NCBI GenBank assembly: GCA_002733805.1
Contig: NVXG01000039.1
Span: 1-53,280, forward strand
DNA length: 53,280 nucleotides
Source: Robiginitomaculum sp.
Lineage (GTDB): Bacteria; Pseudomonadota; Alphaproteobacteria; Caulobacterales; Maricaulaceae
Reading direction: 5' to 3'
Below are positions 16,833-26,036 of the stretch, in pieces. The stretch's first letter is position 1. The number at the start of each line of letters is the position of its first letter. Both the position numbers and the translations under genes were made by a program. Under the pieces are notes generated by a model that did no database searches, had not been told where the DNA came from, and saw only the letters and a list, made by a program, of their open reading frames with translations.

Positions 16833-18179
16833 TCAACCATCATTCTTTAATGCTGAATTTAGAAAATAGGTCTGTACGAACTGCCTACCCTTCTCTGTTC
16901 CGCGGAATCCTCCCGGAATATCCTCTGCATACCCCTGATAAATGAAGTTGTTTTTACTGGTTTTATGGGATTTTAGATTCCGCACTATCTGGCTGAATTT
17001 TGAGTCCTTGCGACTCATATTTTCTGCTACAGCCTCATCTGGTACTGTAATATATTTTGGTAGTTCAGCTATCAGATCGGTTGTGCTCATTTCCATATCT
17101 GGTTGTTGCACGATAACAAGCAGCGCATATTTCCAAAGATCGGCTTTCAAATCAATTTTCCTAGCGCTATCACTAGTTCTCTCTGGTTCAGGTAGGGGTG
17201 TGCTTTGAGCAGTTAACTTCTTTTGCCGCTGGCGTGCGCGGGCAACCTTTTTTACATCTTCTGCTACCGGTAGATTTTCTGGAACAACGCCACCAAGTTC
17301 CGTGATGGCTTGGCGCACCCTTTTGCCGACCTCATAATGCGCTAGGCCAGCAGCATGAGCCCCCTTAACCTCTTCCTTGCGAAGTTTCTCTTCGGTTTGT
17401 GTAATACGAAATAGATTTGCTGCCAGTTCCGTGCTTCCCATTCGATCTAGTATTTTGGCAGATTTTGGTAGGCCCTTGTGGCGACGAATTTCTTTTACTC
17501 CACGGCCTCCATAAAGGCCCTCATATCCTTTGTTTTGGAAAATTCCATACTCCACGCCGTCTTTAACGCCCGCTCCACTTGCAGCTCTCGCTAACTTTTT
17601 GTTTTCCTCAACAACCTGGTTGCGCAGATAAAGGCGTTGTTCAATTTCTGATAATGTAGAAAAATCTACGCCATTCTGATCCGTCAACTCCTGTCGGCGG
17701 GTTTGAATCGCAAAATATGTTTGGGCGAATGCCACTTGCCTTTTACGTGAAGAGGCATTTTGTGCAATCAGGTAGCAGGCATAACGAGAGAGTTGAAAAT
17801 CTTTCGCGGGACGCCCCCCTTCGGAGTTTTTCGGCTTATCCCGAAAAACCTCCTTAAAGTGGCTGGCGGGGTCGTGCTCACTATTGACGCAAGCAATAAC
17901 CGCCCTTTGAATTACACTATCAAAATCTTCCCAGCGCTTATATCCCAGAAGTCGCTGTAAGTCTCTAGCAAACCAGACCTTATCGCCAGAACCAATTTCT
18001 TGTCCCGCGAGTTCAAATTCATCTATAAGGCTTTCTATTGTTTCTTCTGGAACCGATGCCTGCTCAATATCTTCCACTTCTTCCAGTTCTGTTCCAGCAA
18101 CGCGTTCTAGCGCCTCTTCAAAGTCCATATCAAACTCTACCGGCTCGTCGGCCTTAATGGTCTTTTTTTTATCGTTCAT
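16833..18179 (-). CDS. DinD-like protein with C-terminal winged-helix domain, IS passenger gene
   Basis: 448 aa. Residues about 48-310 match DinD (DNA-damage-inducible protein D): VWFARDLQRLLGYKRWEDF, VIQRAVIACVNSEHD, LSRYACYLIAQNASSRK, FAQTYFAIQTRRQEL, GYEGLYGGRGVKEI and RMGSTELAANLFRITQTEE. E. coli DinD is about 274 aa. This protein adds an acidic N-terminus (1-47), a basic linker (ARARQRQKKL, 313-322) and a winged-helix-like domain (about 345-440, Mrr N-terminal-like: WKYALLVIVQQPDMEMST, GGFRGTEKGRQFV). The ATG overlaps the transposase stop (ATGA), so it is co-translated with transposase. DinD is known to inhibit RecA-mediated strand exchange; a role for this version in transposition or host SOS control is inference. 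Confidence 0.85.
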   Translation of the reverse strand: MNDKKKTIKADEPVEFDMDFEEALERVAGTELEEVEDIEQASVPEETIESLIDEFELAGQEIGSGDKVWFARDLQRLLGYKRWEDFDSVIQRAVIACVNSEHDPASHFKEVFRDKPKNSEGGRPAKDFQLSRYACYLIAQNASSRKRQVAFAQTYFAIQTRRQELTDQNGVDFSTLSEIEQRLYLRNQVVEENKKLARAASGAGVKDGVEYGIFQNKGYEGLYGGRGVKEIRRHKGLPKSAKILDRMGSTELAANLFRITQTEEKLRKEEVKGAHAAGLAHYEVGKRVRQAITELGGVVPENLPVAEDVKKVARARQRQKKLTAQSTPLPEPERTSDSARKIDLKADLWKYALLVIVQQPDMEMSTTDLIAELPKYITVPDEAVAENMSRKDSKFSQIVRNLKSHKTSKNNFIYQGYAEDIPGGFRGTEKGRQFVQTYFLNSALKNDG

Positions 18180-19093
18180 GCGATCAAATCCTTATAAAGA
18201 AGGCGTTTGCCACTTGCGGCATGAAGTAACATATTAACGCGGTTGCCTTCTTCCACGTCTCGGTTATTTTGGCGGAACATCATTTCATCAAGATAACGCT
18301 GAAGGTGCTTTGCAGAGACAAAATGATGAATGCCAATAATTTGGCGCTTGAGGAGCGCCCACGCGCTTTCAATCGTGTTCGTATGGAAGAAATACCATCG
18401 AACATACTCACCGGCACTGTGATTGACTGTGTAGTGGTTGTATTCGCCATCTAGTCCACGATAAACACGGGCCTCGTCGGTTAGAAGTGTTGCTCCTACC
18501 TTCACATTTCTTCGAATCATATCTTTTGCAACTGTACCCGTTAGGTCCTCAACCTTTTCAAACCTGACCTCACCATCACGAGATTTGACACCAAGCACCG
18601 GAGTTTTTCCTACTGCACCACGACCTCTATTTAGTTTTTTATGGCTATGTTTATTTTTCTCTTTCCCACCGACGAACGTTTCATCAGCCTCAACCGTGCC
18701 ATCAAGCGGACGATTAAAGGACTTCGTTTTAGCCGCACAGCGCAATCTATGCAGCATGAACCATGCAGTTTTTTGCGTAACTGAAATGTCTTTAGCAAGC
18801 TGAGTACTGGCGATGCCTTTCTTATGGGAAGTAATCAGCCATATCGCCATAAACCACTTTTGAAGACCAATTTTACTGTCCTCAAAAATCGTTCCGACCT
18901 TGATTGAAAACCGCTTGCGACAATCGCCGCACTTATGCGTTTTTTGGTCAGCGAAATGGTATATTTTAATTGAGCCGCAATGTGGGCAATACGCGCCACG
19001 CTTCCACCGAATGGCCTCAAAATGTTTGATCGCCGACAATTCGTCAGGAAAGGCTTTAAGCAGATCAAATAGACTGTCAAATTGCTGAATCAT
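18176..19093 (-). CDS. IS1595-family (ISXO2-like) transposase
   Basis: 305-aa DDE transposase. An N-terminal zinc ribbon (CPHCG, C36/C39; CGDC, C55/C58) is followed by a helix-turn-helix (ISVTQKTAWFMLHRLR, 103-118). The catalytic core comprises VEADETFVGGKEKNKH (D137), LLTDEARVY (D206) and FFHTNTIESAWALLKR (N239/E242). This is the ISXO2-like domain layout of the IS1595 family. GGAG lies seven bases before the ATG. Full-length with no frameshift, hence potentially active. It supplies the start signal for the coupled DinD-like gene. Confidence 0.96.
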   Translation of the reverse strand: MIQQFDSLFDLLKAFPDELSAIKHFEAIRWKRGAYCPHCGSIKIYHFADQKTHKCGDCRKRFSIKVGTIFEDSKIGLQKWFMAIWLITSHKKGIASTQLAKDISVTQKTAWFMLHRLRCAAKTKSFNRPLDGTVEADETFVGGKEKNKHSHKKLNRGRGAVGKTPVLGVKSRDGEVRFEKVEDLTGTVAKDMIRRNVKVGATLLTDEARVYRGLDGEYNHYTVNHSAGEYVRWYFFHTNTIESAWALLKRQIIGIHHFVSAKHLQRYLDEMMFRQNNRDVEEGNRVNMLLHAASGKRLLYKDLIA

Positions 19094-19135
19094 TGTAAGC
19101 TCCGTTTGTGGAGCCTTTATGGCATTAAATCAGAT

Positions 19136-19161
19136 TTGGGTCAAGTAGGTATATAGGTCCC
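19136..19161. repeat. Right terminal inverted repeat of the IS1595 element
   Basis: 26-bp end; its reverse complement begins GGGACCTATATACCTAC, matching 16800-16825 with one mismatch. CAAAATAA follows immediately. Confidence 0.93.
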
Positions 19162-19169
19162 CAAAATAA
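19162..19169. repeat. 8-bp target duplication, right copy
   Basis: CAAAATAA, identical to 16792-16799 on the other side of the IS1595 element. Confidence 0.9.
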
Positions 19170-19498
19170 GGTTGGGCGGCAAACTCGGCGCGATGGGTTT
19201 TCAGATCAATCACTCGCTGGGCAACAATCACATTGTCTTTCATTGGAATGATGTCGATCATTGACAGTTTTTTGTCATTGCCAGATTTGCGAGCTTGCAT
19301 GAAAAACCGGCCGTTTTTTCCCATGGCGCTATTATAGCCAACTTCGAAATTTTCAAATTTTGGAGTTTTGAAATGCTTGTCGCCCGGTAAAATGGTCAGG
19401 GCTTCATCCGCCGCTAACCCCGCGCCAGCTCCTGCGAACACCAGACATAAACCGGCAGACAAATACCGAAACAACCGAGATTTTCCAAAACTTTTCAT
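19162..19498 (-). pseudogene. Secreted hypothetical protein, 5' part, split by the IS1595 element
   Basis: N-terminal part of the gene continued at 16349-16799. ATG 19498 is preceded by AGGAG. A signal peptide (about 1-29: RYLSAGLCLVFAGAGAGLA) is followed by ADEALTILPGDKHFKTPKF. The frame reads into the element after PYF and stops eight residues later inside the terminal repeat. A truncated exported peptide of about 122 aa could still be made. Confidence 0.9.
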
Positions 19499-19715
19499 AA
19501 GACATATTCTCCTGAACAATTGATTTGTTTGAATTTTATGTTGTGAATTGAACTGGAGCTTGGATTTCAAACAAGCCAAATGGGTCCAGAGGCACATATT
19601 TGTGGCCGGACGTGTTCAAACAAAATGTCAAAAGTAAACTCAAAATCCGATCAAGGGTGAACGTACCCAGATTGGGGATGAGTGAATACTGTGCGCCAAG
19701 TTGGGCCAGTTTGGC

Positions 19716-20576
19716 TTACTGGCTGGTCAGCATTTTAGACTTGAATGCTGCCAATTTCCGACGGCTCAAGGGCGCAATTTTTCCATCGGACAAATGGACC
19801 TCAAAGGTCTTTAATCCGGCACTTGAATTGATCGATTGGACATAGTCCAGATTGATCAGCGCTTGTCGATGCGAGCGCACAAACGCCCCGCCTTGCAAGT
19901 CGGTGCTGAGTTTAGCCAGTGATTTTCTCAACATGAAAACGCCGCGCTCGGTGTGTAATTGTACGTAATTGCCTGATGCTTCAACCCACAGAATTTCACT
20001 GGCGGAGATCGACAAGGTTTTGCCGTTTTTACGTATCTCAAACCGTCGGTTTAATTGGTCTATTTTTGCCATTCGGGAACGGAGGATATAAATCACAAAA
20101 CAGGACAAGGCATAGATCATTAGCCACAAGCCGGAATACCCAATCCAAGTTTCCAAAATGGCGTTGGGCAGGAATGACAGCCCCCAACCCGCACCAGCCC
20201 ACATGAACAGTTTCAAGACGGCCAGAAAGCCCAAATGGACGATGGATAGAACCAATCCAGCCAATACTAGCCGCCCGATCAATTGTTTGGACAGGCTCGA
20301 AACAGCGCCGGTAGTTTGGTCAAAAACTGCCCATGCCAATCGGGGCGCAAACATCCACATTCCATAAAACAGCAAGGTCAGGCTTAGTTGTACGACAAGG
20401 CCAACATTGGGCGCACGAAACGGCGCAAACCAAATAATCTGAATGGCTTCAAACCCAAACAAAAACAACCCAATTGCCAAGGCGAACCCCCAATACCGGG
20501 TGTGCCAGCGCATTTGCCGGGCCTGTGCTGCTGATTGCGCTACATCACCAGCTTCTATCGGTTGAAATACATTCAA
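19716..20576 (-). CDS. Membrane-bound LytTR-domain transcriptional regulator (second copy)
   Basis: 286 aa. About four or five membrane helices (28-165) lead into a LytTR DNA-binding domain (about 178-284) with SISASEILWVEASGNYVQLH, FMLRKSLAKL and FVRSHRQALINLDYVQSI. Same architecture as the protein at 9751-10488, though sequences differ clearly. It is transcribed towards the IS-split gene, and its product might once have controlled that secreted-protein gene. No partner kinase is nearby; ligand and targets unknown. Confidence 0.88.
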   Translation of the reverse strand: MNVFQPIEAGDVAQSAAQARQMRWHTRYWGFALAIGLFLFGFEAIQIIWFAPFRAPNVGLVVQLSLTLLFYGMWMFAPRLAWAVFDQTTGAVSSLSKQLIGRLVLAGLVLSIVHLGFLAVLKLFMWAGAGWGLSFLPNAILETWIGYSGLWLMIYALSCFVIYILRSRMAKIDQLNRRFEIRKNGKTLSISASEILWVEASGNYVQLHTERGVFMLRKSLAKLSTDLQGGAFVRSHRQALINLDYVQSINSSAGLKTFEVHLSDGKIAPLSRRKLAAFKSKMLTSQ

Positions 20577-20629
20577 AGTTAGCCTGTTCGTTTCTGCCCG
20601 CTTTGGGTTTACTTGGCCGACAATCTACA

Positions 20630-22263
<1,634 letters not shown>

Positions 22264-22341
22264 TCAAGTTAACCTTGCCCGAATAGCTTCGCAATGCGGC
22301 GAACTGGCGTTTTTTTAACGCAAACCACACTTTGCCAGCGC

Positions 22342-23484
22342 CTACACCGCCAAGCCGCGACCGGCATGGACCATCTCTGCCCAACTGTCGGAGCGCATTT
22401 CGATCAGACGCGAGGCGCAGCGCGAAAACTCGAACGACCCGTCGCCCTGATCATAGAGCTGGTCCGGCTCAGCATCGGCGCTGATCACCAGCTTGACCCC
22501 GGCCTCGTACAAGGTGTCGATCAGCATCACAAACCGTTTGGCCTCATTGCGCTGCTCCGGTCCCAGTTTGGGCACCTGTTCCAGAAAGAGTGTGTGGAAC
22601 TGACTGGCCAACTCCAGATAGTCCGCCGCAGCCAACGGCACGGCGCACAGAGCCGCAAAATCGGTTCGAGCCGAACCGCCAAACGTCCGGGCGATCACCA
22701 GTTCCCGGCCCAACACATGCAAGCTGCGGGGCATCTCCTGCGCCCCGGCCAGTAGTTGACCCCACAGACGATCCAGTCCGCCGTTCGCCCCCGCGCCCAA
22801 AGGCGTGAAGTAGAGCTGGCTGGTGGCCAATTGTTCGCGGCGATAATCCCGGGCGGCCGGGAGTTCCAGCGCATCCAGTTTTTGCCCCAACAACTCGATA
22901 AACGGCAGGAAACGACGTCGGTTCAACCCATCTTTGTACAGGTCTTCCGGTGGGCGGTTTGAGGTGGCGACCATCACAATGCCGCGCTCGAAAAGCTGTT
23001 CAAACAAACGCCCCAACAACATGGCATCGGCAATATCGGACACCTGAAATTCATCGAAACAGATCAGATTTGCTTGGTCAAAAATACCCTTGGCCAAAGG
23101 CGCAATCGGGTCATTACCCGCACCGCGCACAAAATTGGCATGTTGCTGACGCTCTCGTTCGGACAAGCCGCGCCATTTCGCAATTTCCCGATGGCAATTT
23201 TGCATAAAGTCATGAAAATGCACACGAATTTTCTTGTTAACCGGTGCGCTTTGGAAGAACATATCCATCAACATGGACTTGCCGCGCCCGACATCTGCAT
23301 ACAGATACAACCCGATCGGCTGCGGTTCTGGCCGCCCGAACAATAAGGTTTTCTTGCCCGGTTTCCAGCCCAGTAACCTTCCTGAAAGCAGGGTCAGCAT
23401 CTGCGCGGCTCGCTCTTGGGCCGGATCATGGTGCAACTGGCCGTCTGCGACCCGTTTACGCCAGATTTCTATCGGGGTGCCCAT
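22342..23484 (-). CDS. zapE: Cell division protein ZapE / AFG1-family ATPase
   Basis: 380-aa AFG1-type P-loop ATPase. Walker A is LYADVGRGKSMLMDMFF (61-77), Walker B LICFDEFQVSDIADAM, with VHFHDFMQN and TSNRPPEDLYKDGLNRRRFLPF (quoted in parts: TSNRPPEDLYKDG, LNRRRFLPFI) as family marks. In E. coli ZapE modulates the Z-ring; mitochondrial AFG1 assists membrane-protein turnover. Placed directly upstream of mdh, as in many alphaproteobacteria, and 18 bases after the thioredoxin-like gene. Confidence 0.95.
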   Translation of the reverse strand: MGTPIEIWRKRVADGQLHHDPAQERAAQMLTLLSGRLLGWKPGKKTLLFGRPEPQPIGLYLYADVGRGKSMLMDMFFQSAPVNKKIRVHFHDFMQNCHREIAKWRGLSERERQQHANFVRGAGNDPIAPLAKGIFDQANLICFDEFQVSDIADAMLLGRLFEQLFERGIVMVATSNRPPEDLYKDGLNRRRFLPFIELLGQKLDALELPAARDYRREQLATSQLYFTPLGAGANGGLDRLWGQLLAGAQEMPRSLHVLGRELVIARTFGGSARTDFAALCAVPLAAADYLELASQFHTLFLEQVPKLGPEQRNEAKRFVMLIDTLYEAGVKLVISADAEPDQLYDQGDGSFEFSRCASRLIEMRSDSWAEMVHAGRGLAV

Positions 23485-23502
23485 CCGTCGATCCGATCCA
23501 GA

Positions 23503-24159
23503 TCAGCTGGCCTGTGGCACACCAAGTTCGCGTCGGATCATTCTTTTGCCGCGCTCATCATCGCCTAAGAATACCCGCCAGTCGCCATTCTTGGCCCGCC
23601 AGAACAAGGCTGGCACTTCCATGGACCAACCATTTTGCTGCATGACATTGGCCACCCGGTCGCGCACCACCCGGCCCCATTCCAGACAGGCACTGCGCTG
23701 ATTGCTTGATTCAGCAGCCGGTGGAGCTCCGTATATTTCAGGGTACGCATCCGGCACATCTTCCATCCAACGCTGATAAATCGTCCATTCTCTGGTACAA
23801 GCCAAATCGGCCACAATGGCCCGCTCAGCTGCACTGGAGTCTCCACGTTGGGCATAAAGAATTACCCGAGTATCGATATTGGCTTTGTGCAAATCTTCAA
23901 ACTCGGTCAGCTCGTAATTGATGCAATCCCCGCACGACCGAAATCCGATTTTATAGAGCGCCTTTCCGGGCAAACCGGGCGAGACCCACGGGCCATTGCT
24001 TAAGGCTTCGGTCAGCTCCTTGGTGCCGATCCGAACCGTTTGCGGTGTTTTGGGCAAGAGCTTTCCCGGAACCGGTGGTTTTTCATAAACTGCCACATAG
24101 AAAAACCCGGACAAAATCGTCAAAAAAACCAAAACCGGAGCAAGGATCGCGATACGCAT
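23503..24159 (-). CDS. Membrane-anchored thioredoxin-like protein
   Basis: 218 aa from ATG 24159 (AGGAA upstream). One N-terminal membrane anchor (about 4-24: AILAPVLVFLTILSGFFYVA), then a thioredoxin-like region with FRSCGDCINYELTEFEDLH (C76, C79) and a DTRVILYAQRGD strand. Likely faces the periplasm as a thiol-disulfide or disulfide-carrier protein. Two further cysteines (ACTREW, RSACLEW) might form a structural pair. It precedes zapE by 18 bases. Exact family not recognised. Confidence 0.65.
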   Translation of the reverse strand: MRIAILAPVLVFLTILSGFFYVAVYEKPPVPGKLLPKTPQTVRIGTKELTEALSNGPWVSPGLPGKALYKIGFRSCGDCINYELTEFEDLHKANIDTRVILYAQRGDSSAAERAIVADLACTREWTIYQRWMEDVPDAYPEIYGAPPAAESSNQRSACLEWGRVVRDRVANVMQQNGWSMEVPALFWRAKNGDWRVFLGDDERGKRMIRRELGVPQAS

Positions 24160-24799
24160 GGCATATTCCTGAAATGATAGCGCCCAAATAGGGCAAAGAG
24201 ACATATTTGTACTGGTTTACCGCAACAGGTCAAAGGATCATGCGCCATTGCACAATGTTTTGATCAGGAAGTTTTCATGCGTTCCACCCGGCTATAATAG
24301 CCGCGTGATGGGACCCCAATAGCTGAAAAATAAAACAATTTGGCGGCTGGATCAGACTTTCCCCCGTGGACAAACCTGTTGGACCTGCTGATCATAAGGT
24401 ATGATCCGGGCGTTACCCTTTATGCAGATCAACTATTAAACCCATGTTTATAAAGGTCTTTAACCTATCTACACTGTCAAAGAGCCGAGAGCAAAGCGCA
24501 AAATCCCTGATCCACGCTCTATTGTACGGGGTCCCTATTGGCTGGGAATTGTCCAAGTTTATCCCTTCGGGTTCAGCGTCAAAGAGTGTGGGCAAGTGTG
24601 ATTTATCTGTCATTTATCTGTGAACGTGTGCGCCAGCAGCCAAAAAACATTGTGATTTATTTGCGCCGGCCCCTAATCCCGTGACAATCAAAAATGACAG
24701 TGCCGGATCGGGATATGCCGCGCCCGATTGCCGCAGCCGGTTTTTTTCACCGCCCGCAGCCCCCACCTAAAAGGAGCACAATCAGAACTGGAGAAGAAA
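24160..24799. other. 640-base region without a convincing gene
   Basis: Contains the promoter of the thioredoxin-like gene and that of the SpoIIAA-like gene. A direct repeat ATTTATCTGT occurs at 24601-24610 and 24612-24621. The frame at 24413-24613 (minus, 66 codons) has no ribosome site or family resemblance. Base composition is mixed and no tRNA fold was found. A small RNA cannot be excluded. Confidence 0.4.
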
Positions 24800-25162
24800 A
24801 TGATCATCCACACCACCGCCGGGCAAGACAAAGTTTTGGGCTTCAAGATCAGCGGCAAGCTAACCGCGCAGGATTATGAAACCGTCTTGATGCCAGCCAT
24901 TGATGAGCGGGTAAAACGCGACGGTACGGTCAACGTGCTGATCGAGTGGGACGACAGCTTTACCGGGATGGAAGCCAAGGCCATGTTCGATGATGCCAAA
25001 CTGGGCTTTGCCCACTGGAACCATTTTCACCGGCTGGCCCTGATCGGCGCCCCCCATTGGCTGGATGGCTTTGCCAAACTGTTCGACCTTGTGTCCAAAG
25101 GCAAAGTCAAAACATTTGAGGCCAATGAATTTGTTGATGCCCTGAAATGGGCGCGGGGGTAG
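24800..25162 (+). CDS. SpoIIAA-like (STAS-fold) protein
   Basis: 120-aa cytoplasmic protein of the SpoIIAA-like family, with GFKISGKLTAQDYETVLMPA, VNVLIEWDDSFTGMEAKAMF and HWNHFHRLALIGAPHWLDGF. ATG 24800 follows GGAGAAGAAA. These small STAS-fold proteins are widespread with no fixed function; lipid or anti-sigma-like binding has been proposed for relatives. Monocistronic here. Confidence 0.85.
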   Translation: MIIHTTAGQDKVLGFKISGKLTAQDYETVLMPAIDERVKRDGTVNVLIEWDDSFTGMEAKAMFDDAKLGFAHWNHFHRLALIGAPHWLDGFAKLFDLVSKGKVKTFEANEFVDALKWARG

Positions 25163-25238
25163 CGCATCAACTACCGTATGTTTTGCTAAAAATTGAACAA
25201 GCACCGGATGAAGTGGAACGAATTACCTTCAATTTCAC

Positions 25239-25628
25239 CTATTTTGCCAAGGACTGAGCGATCCAATCGGACAGTTCTGATTCGCTGATATTTCCGGCAG
25301 CCAAGTTCAGGAAGGCCTCATATTTTTCGGCTTGAGATACAGTCAATTCCGCTCCGTTGAGTTTTAGAAACAATAGACAAATTACAAACGCCGTACGTTT
25401 ATTGCCATCAACAAAGGGATGGTTCTTACAAATTCCGTAGGCATAAGCTGTGGTCATCGCAGCCAAACTTGGTTTCGGATCACCATAATGGTACAGGTTT
25501 TTGGGTTTGTTCAGGGCAGAATCCAGCAATGAAAAGTCCCGGACCCCCTCACCTCCGCCATGCTCTGAGAGTTGACGATTGTGAATGGCCAACACAATTT
25601 CATCCCTGATCCAGATTGGCTCAGACAT
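25239..25628 (-). CDS. doc: Doc-type (death-on-curing, Fic-fold) toxin
   Basis: 129 aa. The Fic-fold motif HPFVDGNKRT (70-79) has Asp instead of the AMPylation-type Glu/Gly pattern, as in Doc, a kinase that phosphorylates elongation factor Tu and blocks translation. IHNRQLSEHGG and LLDSALNKPKNLYHYGD are typical of Doc N-termini. It lies three bases after an AbrB-type antitoxin on the same strand, the normal phd/doc-like order but with an AbrB partner. Confidence 0.92.
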   Translation of the reverse strand: MSEPIWIRDEIVLAIHNRQLSEHGGGEGVRDFSLLDSALNKPKNLYHYGDPKPSLAAMTTAYAYGICKNHPFVDGNKRTAFVICLLFLKLNGAELTVSQAEKYEAFLNLAAGNISESELSDWIAQSLAK

Positions 25629-25631
25629 TTT

Positions 25632-25856
25632 TTATTGTGCCAGCTTCCGTAATACGTCCCGGTCTTTTCGCATGATTTCTTCCGCAGCATCCATTTGCCT
25701 GGCAAATTCCGGGTTATAGGAGGACAACTCAATGCCGTTTGGTGTTTCAGAAACAAACAGCTTGTCACCTTTTTGTACGCGAAGTTTTGACAAAAGCTCT
25801 TTGGGCAAGATAACACCCGTAGAATTTCCAATTGTTGTTACTTTAAGCTCTGGCAT
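25632..25856 (-). CDS. AbrB/MazE-type antitoxin of the Doc toxin
   Basis: 74-aa swapped-hairpin AbrB-domain protein. The DNA-binding half is VTTIGNSTGVILPKELLSKL and VQKGDKLFVSETPNG. The C-terminal tail (NPEFARQMDAAEEIMRKDRD) should insert into the Doc fold to neutralise it. It precedes doc by three bases. Probably autoregulates through the 18-bp palindrome 24 bases upstream. Confidence 0.92.
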   Translation of the reverse strand: MPELKVTTIGNSTGVILPKELLSKLRVQKGDKLFVSETPNGIELSSYNPEFARQMDAAEEIMRKDRDVLRKLAQ

Positions 25857-25878
25857 CAGGGTTCCCCACGCGGTTGGT

Positions 25879-25908
25879 ATTATAACATATGTTATAACTT
25901 CGCGTAAA
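25879..25908 (-). promoter_or_regulatory. Promoter and palindromic operator of the AbrB/Doc operon
   Basis: Perfect 18-bp palindrome TTATAACATATGTTATAA at 25880-25897. On the minus strand TATAAT (25884-25879) overlaps its edge as a -10 box, with TTTACG (25908-25903) 18 bases further up as a possible -35. An antitoxin bound to the palindrome would block polymerase. Confidence 0.65.
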
Positions 25909-26012
25909 TCAACTAGACCCGTGATGTGCTGAGTCGTGAATATAGCACTCCAATGATCTGACGCCTCCTGCCCGGCCCGATATCATAGATATCGTGCGTT
26001 CGCAAAGATAAC

Positions 26013-26025
26013 GCCCCACCGGGGC
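26013..26025 (-). terminator. Short hairpin after mmsA
   Basis: GCCCC-ACC-GGGGC stem-loop 12 bases past the mmsA stop, followed on the minus strand by GTTATCTTT. The stem is only five pairs and the U-run is broken, so it is a weak terminator candidate. Confidence 0.4.
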
Positions 26026-26036
26026 CTTCTATTTGC

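Larger units (their letters stand above)
16800..19161 (-). mobile_element. IS1595-family element with DinD-like passenger gene, 2362 bp
   Basis: Complete element with terminal inverted repeats at 16800-16825 and 19136-19161. They begin GGGACCTATATACCTAC and match at 25 of 26 positions. It is flanked by the 8-bp direct repeat CAAAATAA. It encodes a transposase and, overlapping it by four bases, a 448-aa DinD-like passenger. Both frames are intact and the ends are nearly perfect, so it may be a recent insertion and still active. It interrupts a secreted-protein gene, and removing it restores that reading frame exactly. IS1595 subgroups such as ISNwi1 and ISPna2 are known to carry passenger genes. 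Confidence 0.95.

Noticed and set aside
16801-19160. Element limits one base inside on each side, with a 9-bp duplication CAAAATAAG
   Set aside because: Limits at 16800 and 19161 give the usual 8-bp duplication and ends beginning GGG, fitting the IS1595 family better.
24413-24613. 66-codon frame on the minus strand in the gap after the thioredoxin-like gene
   Set aside because: No ribosome site, no recognisable domain; composition does not separate it from intergenic DNA.
24601-24621. Tandem ATTTATCTGT repeats considered as DnaA boxes or an origin
   Set aside because: They do not match TTATNCACA, there are only two, and no origin-linked genes are near.
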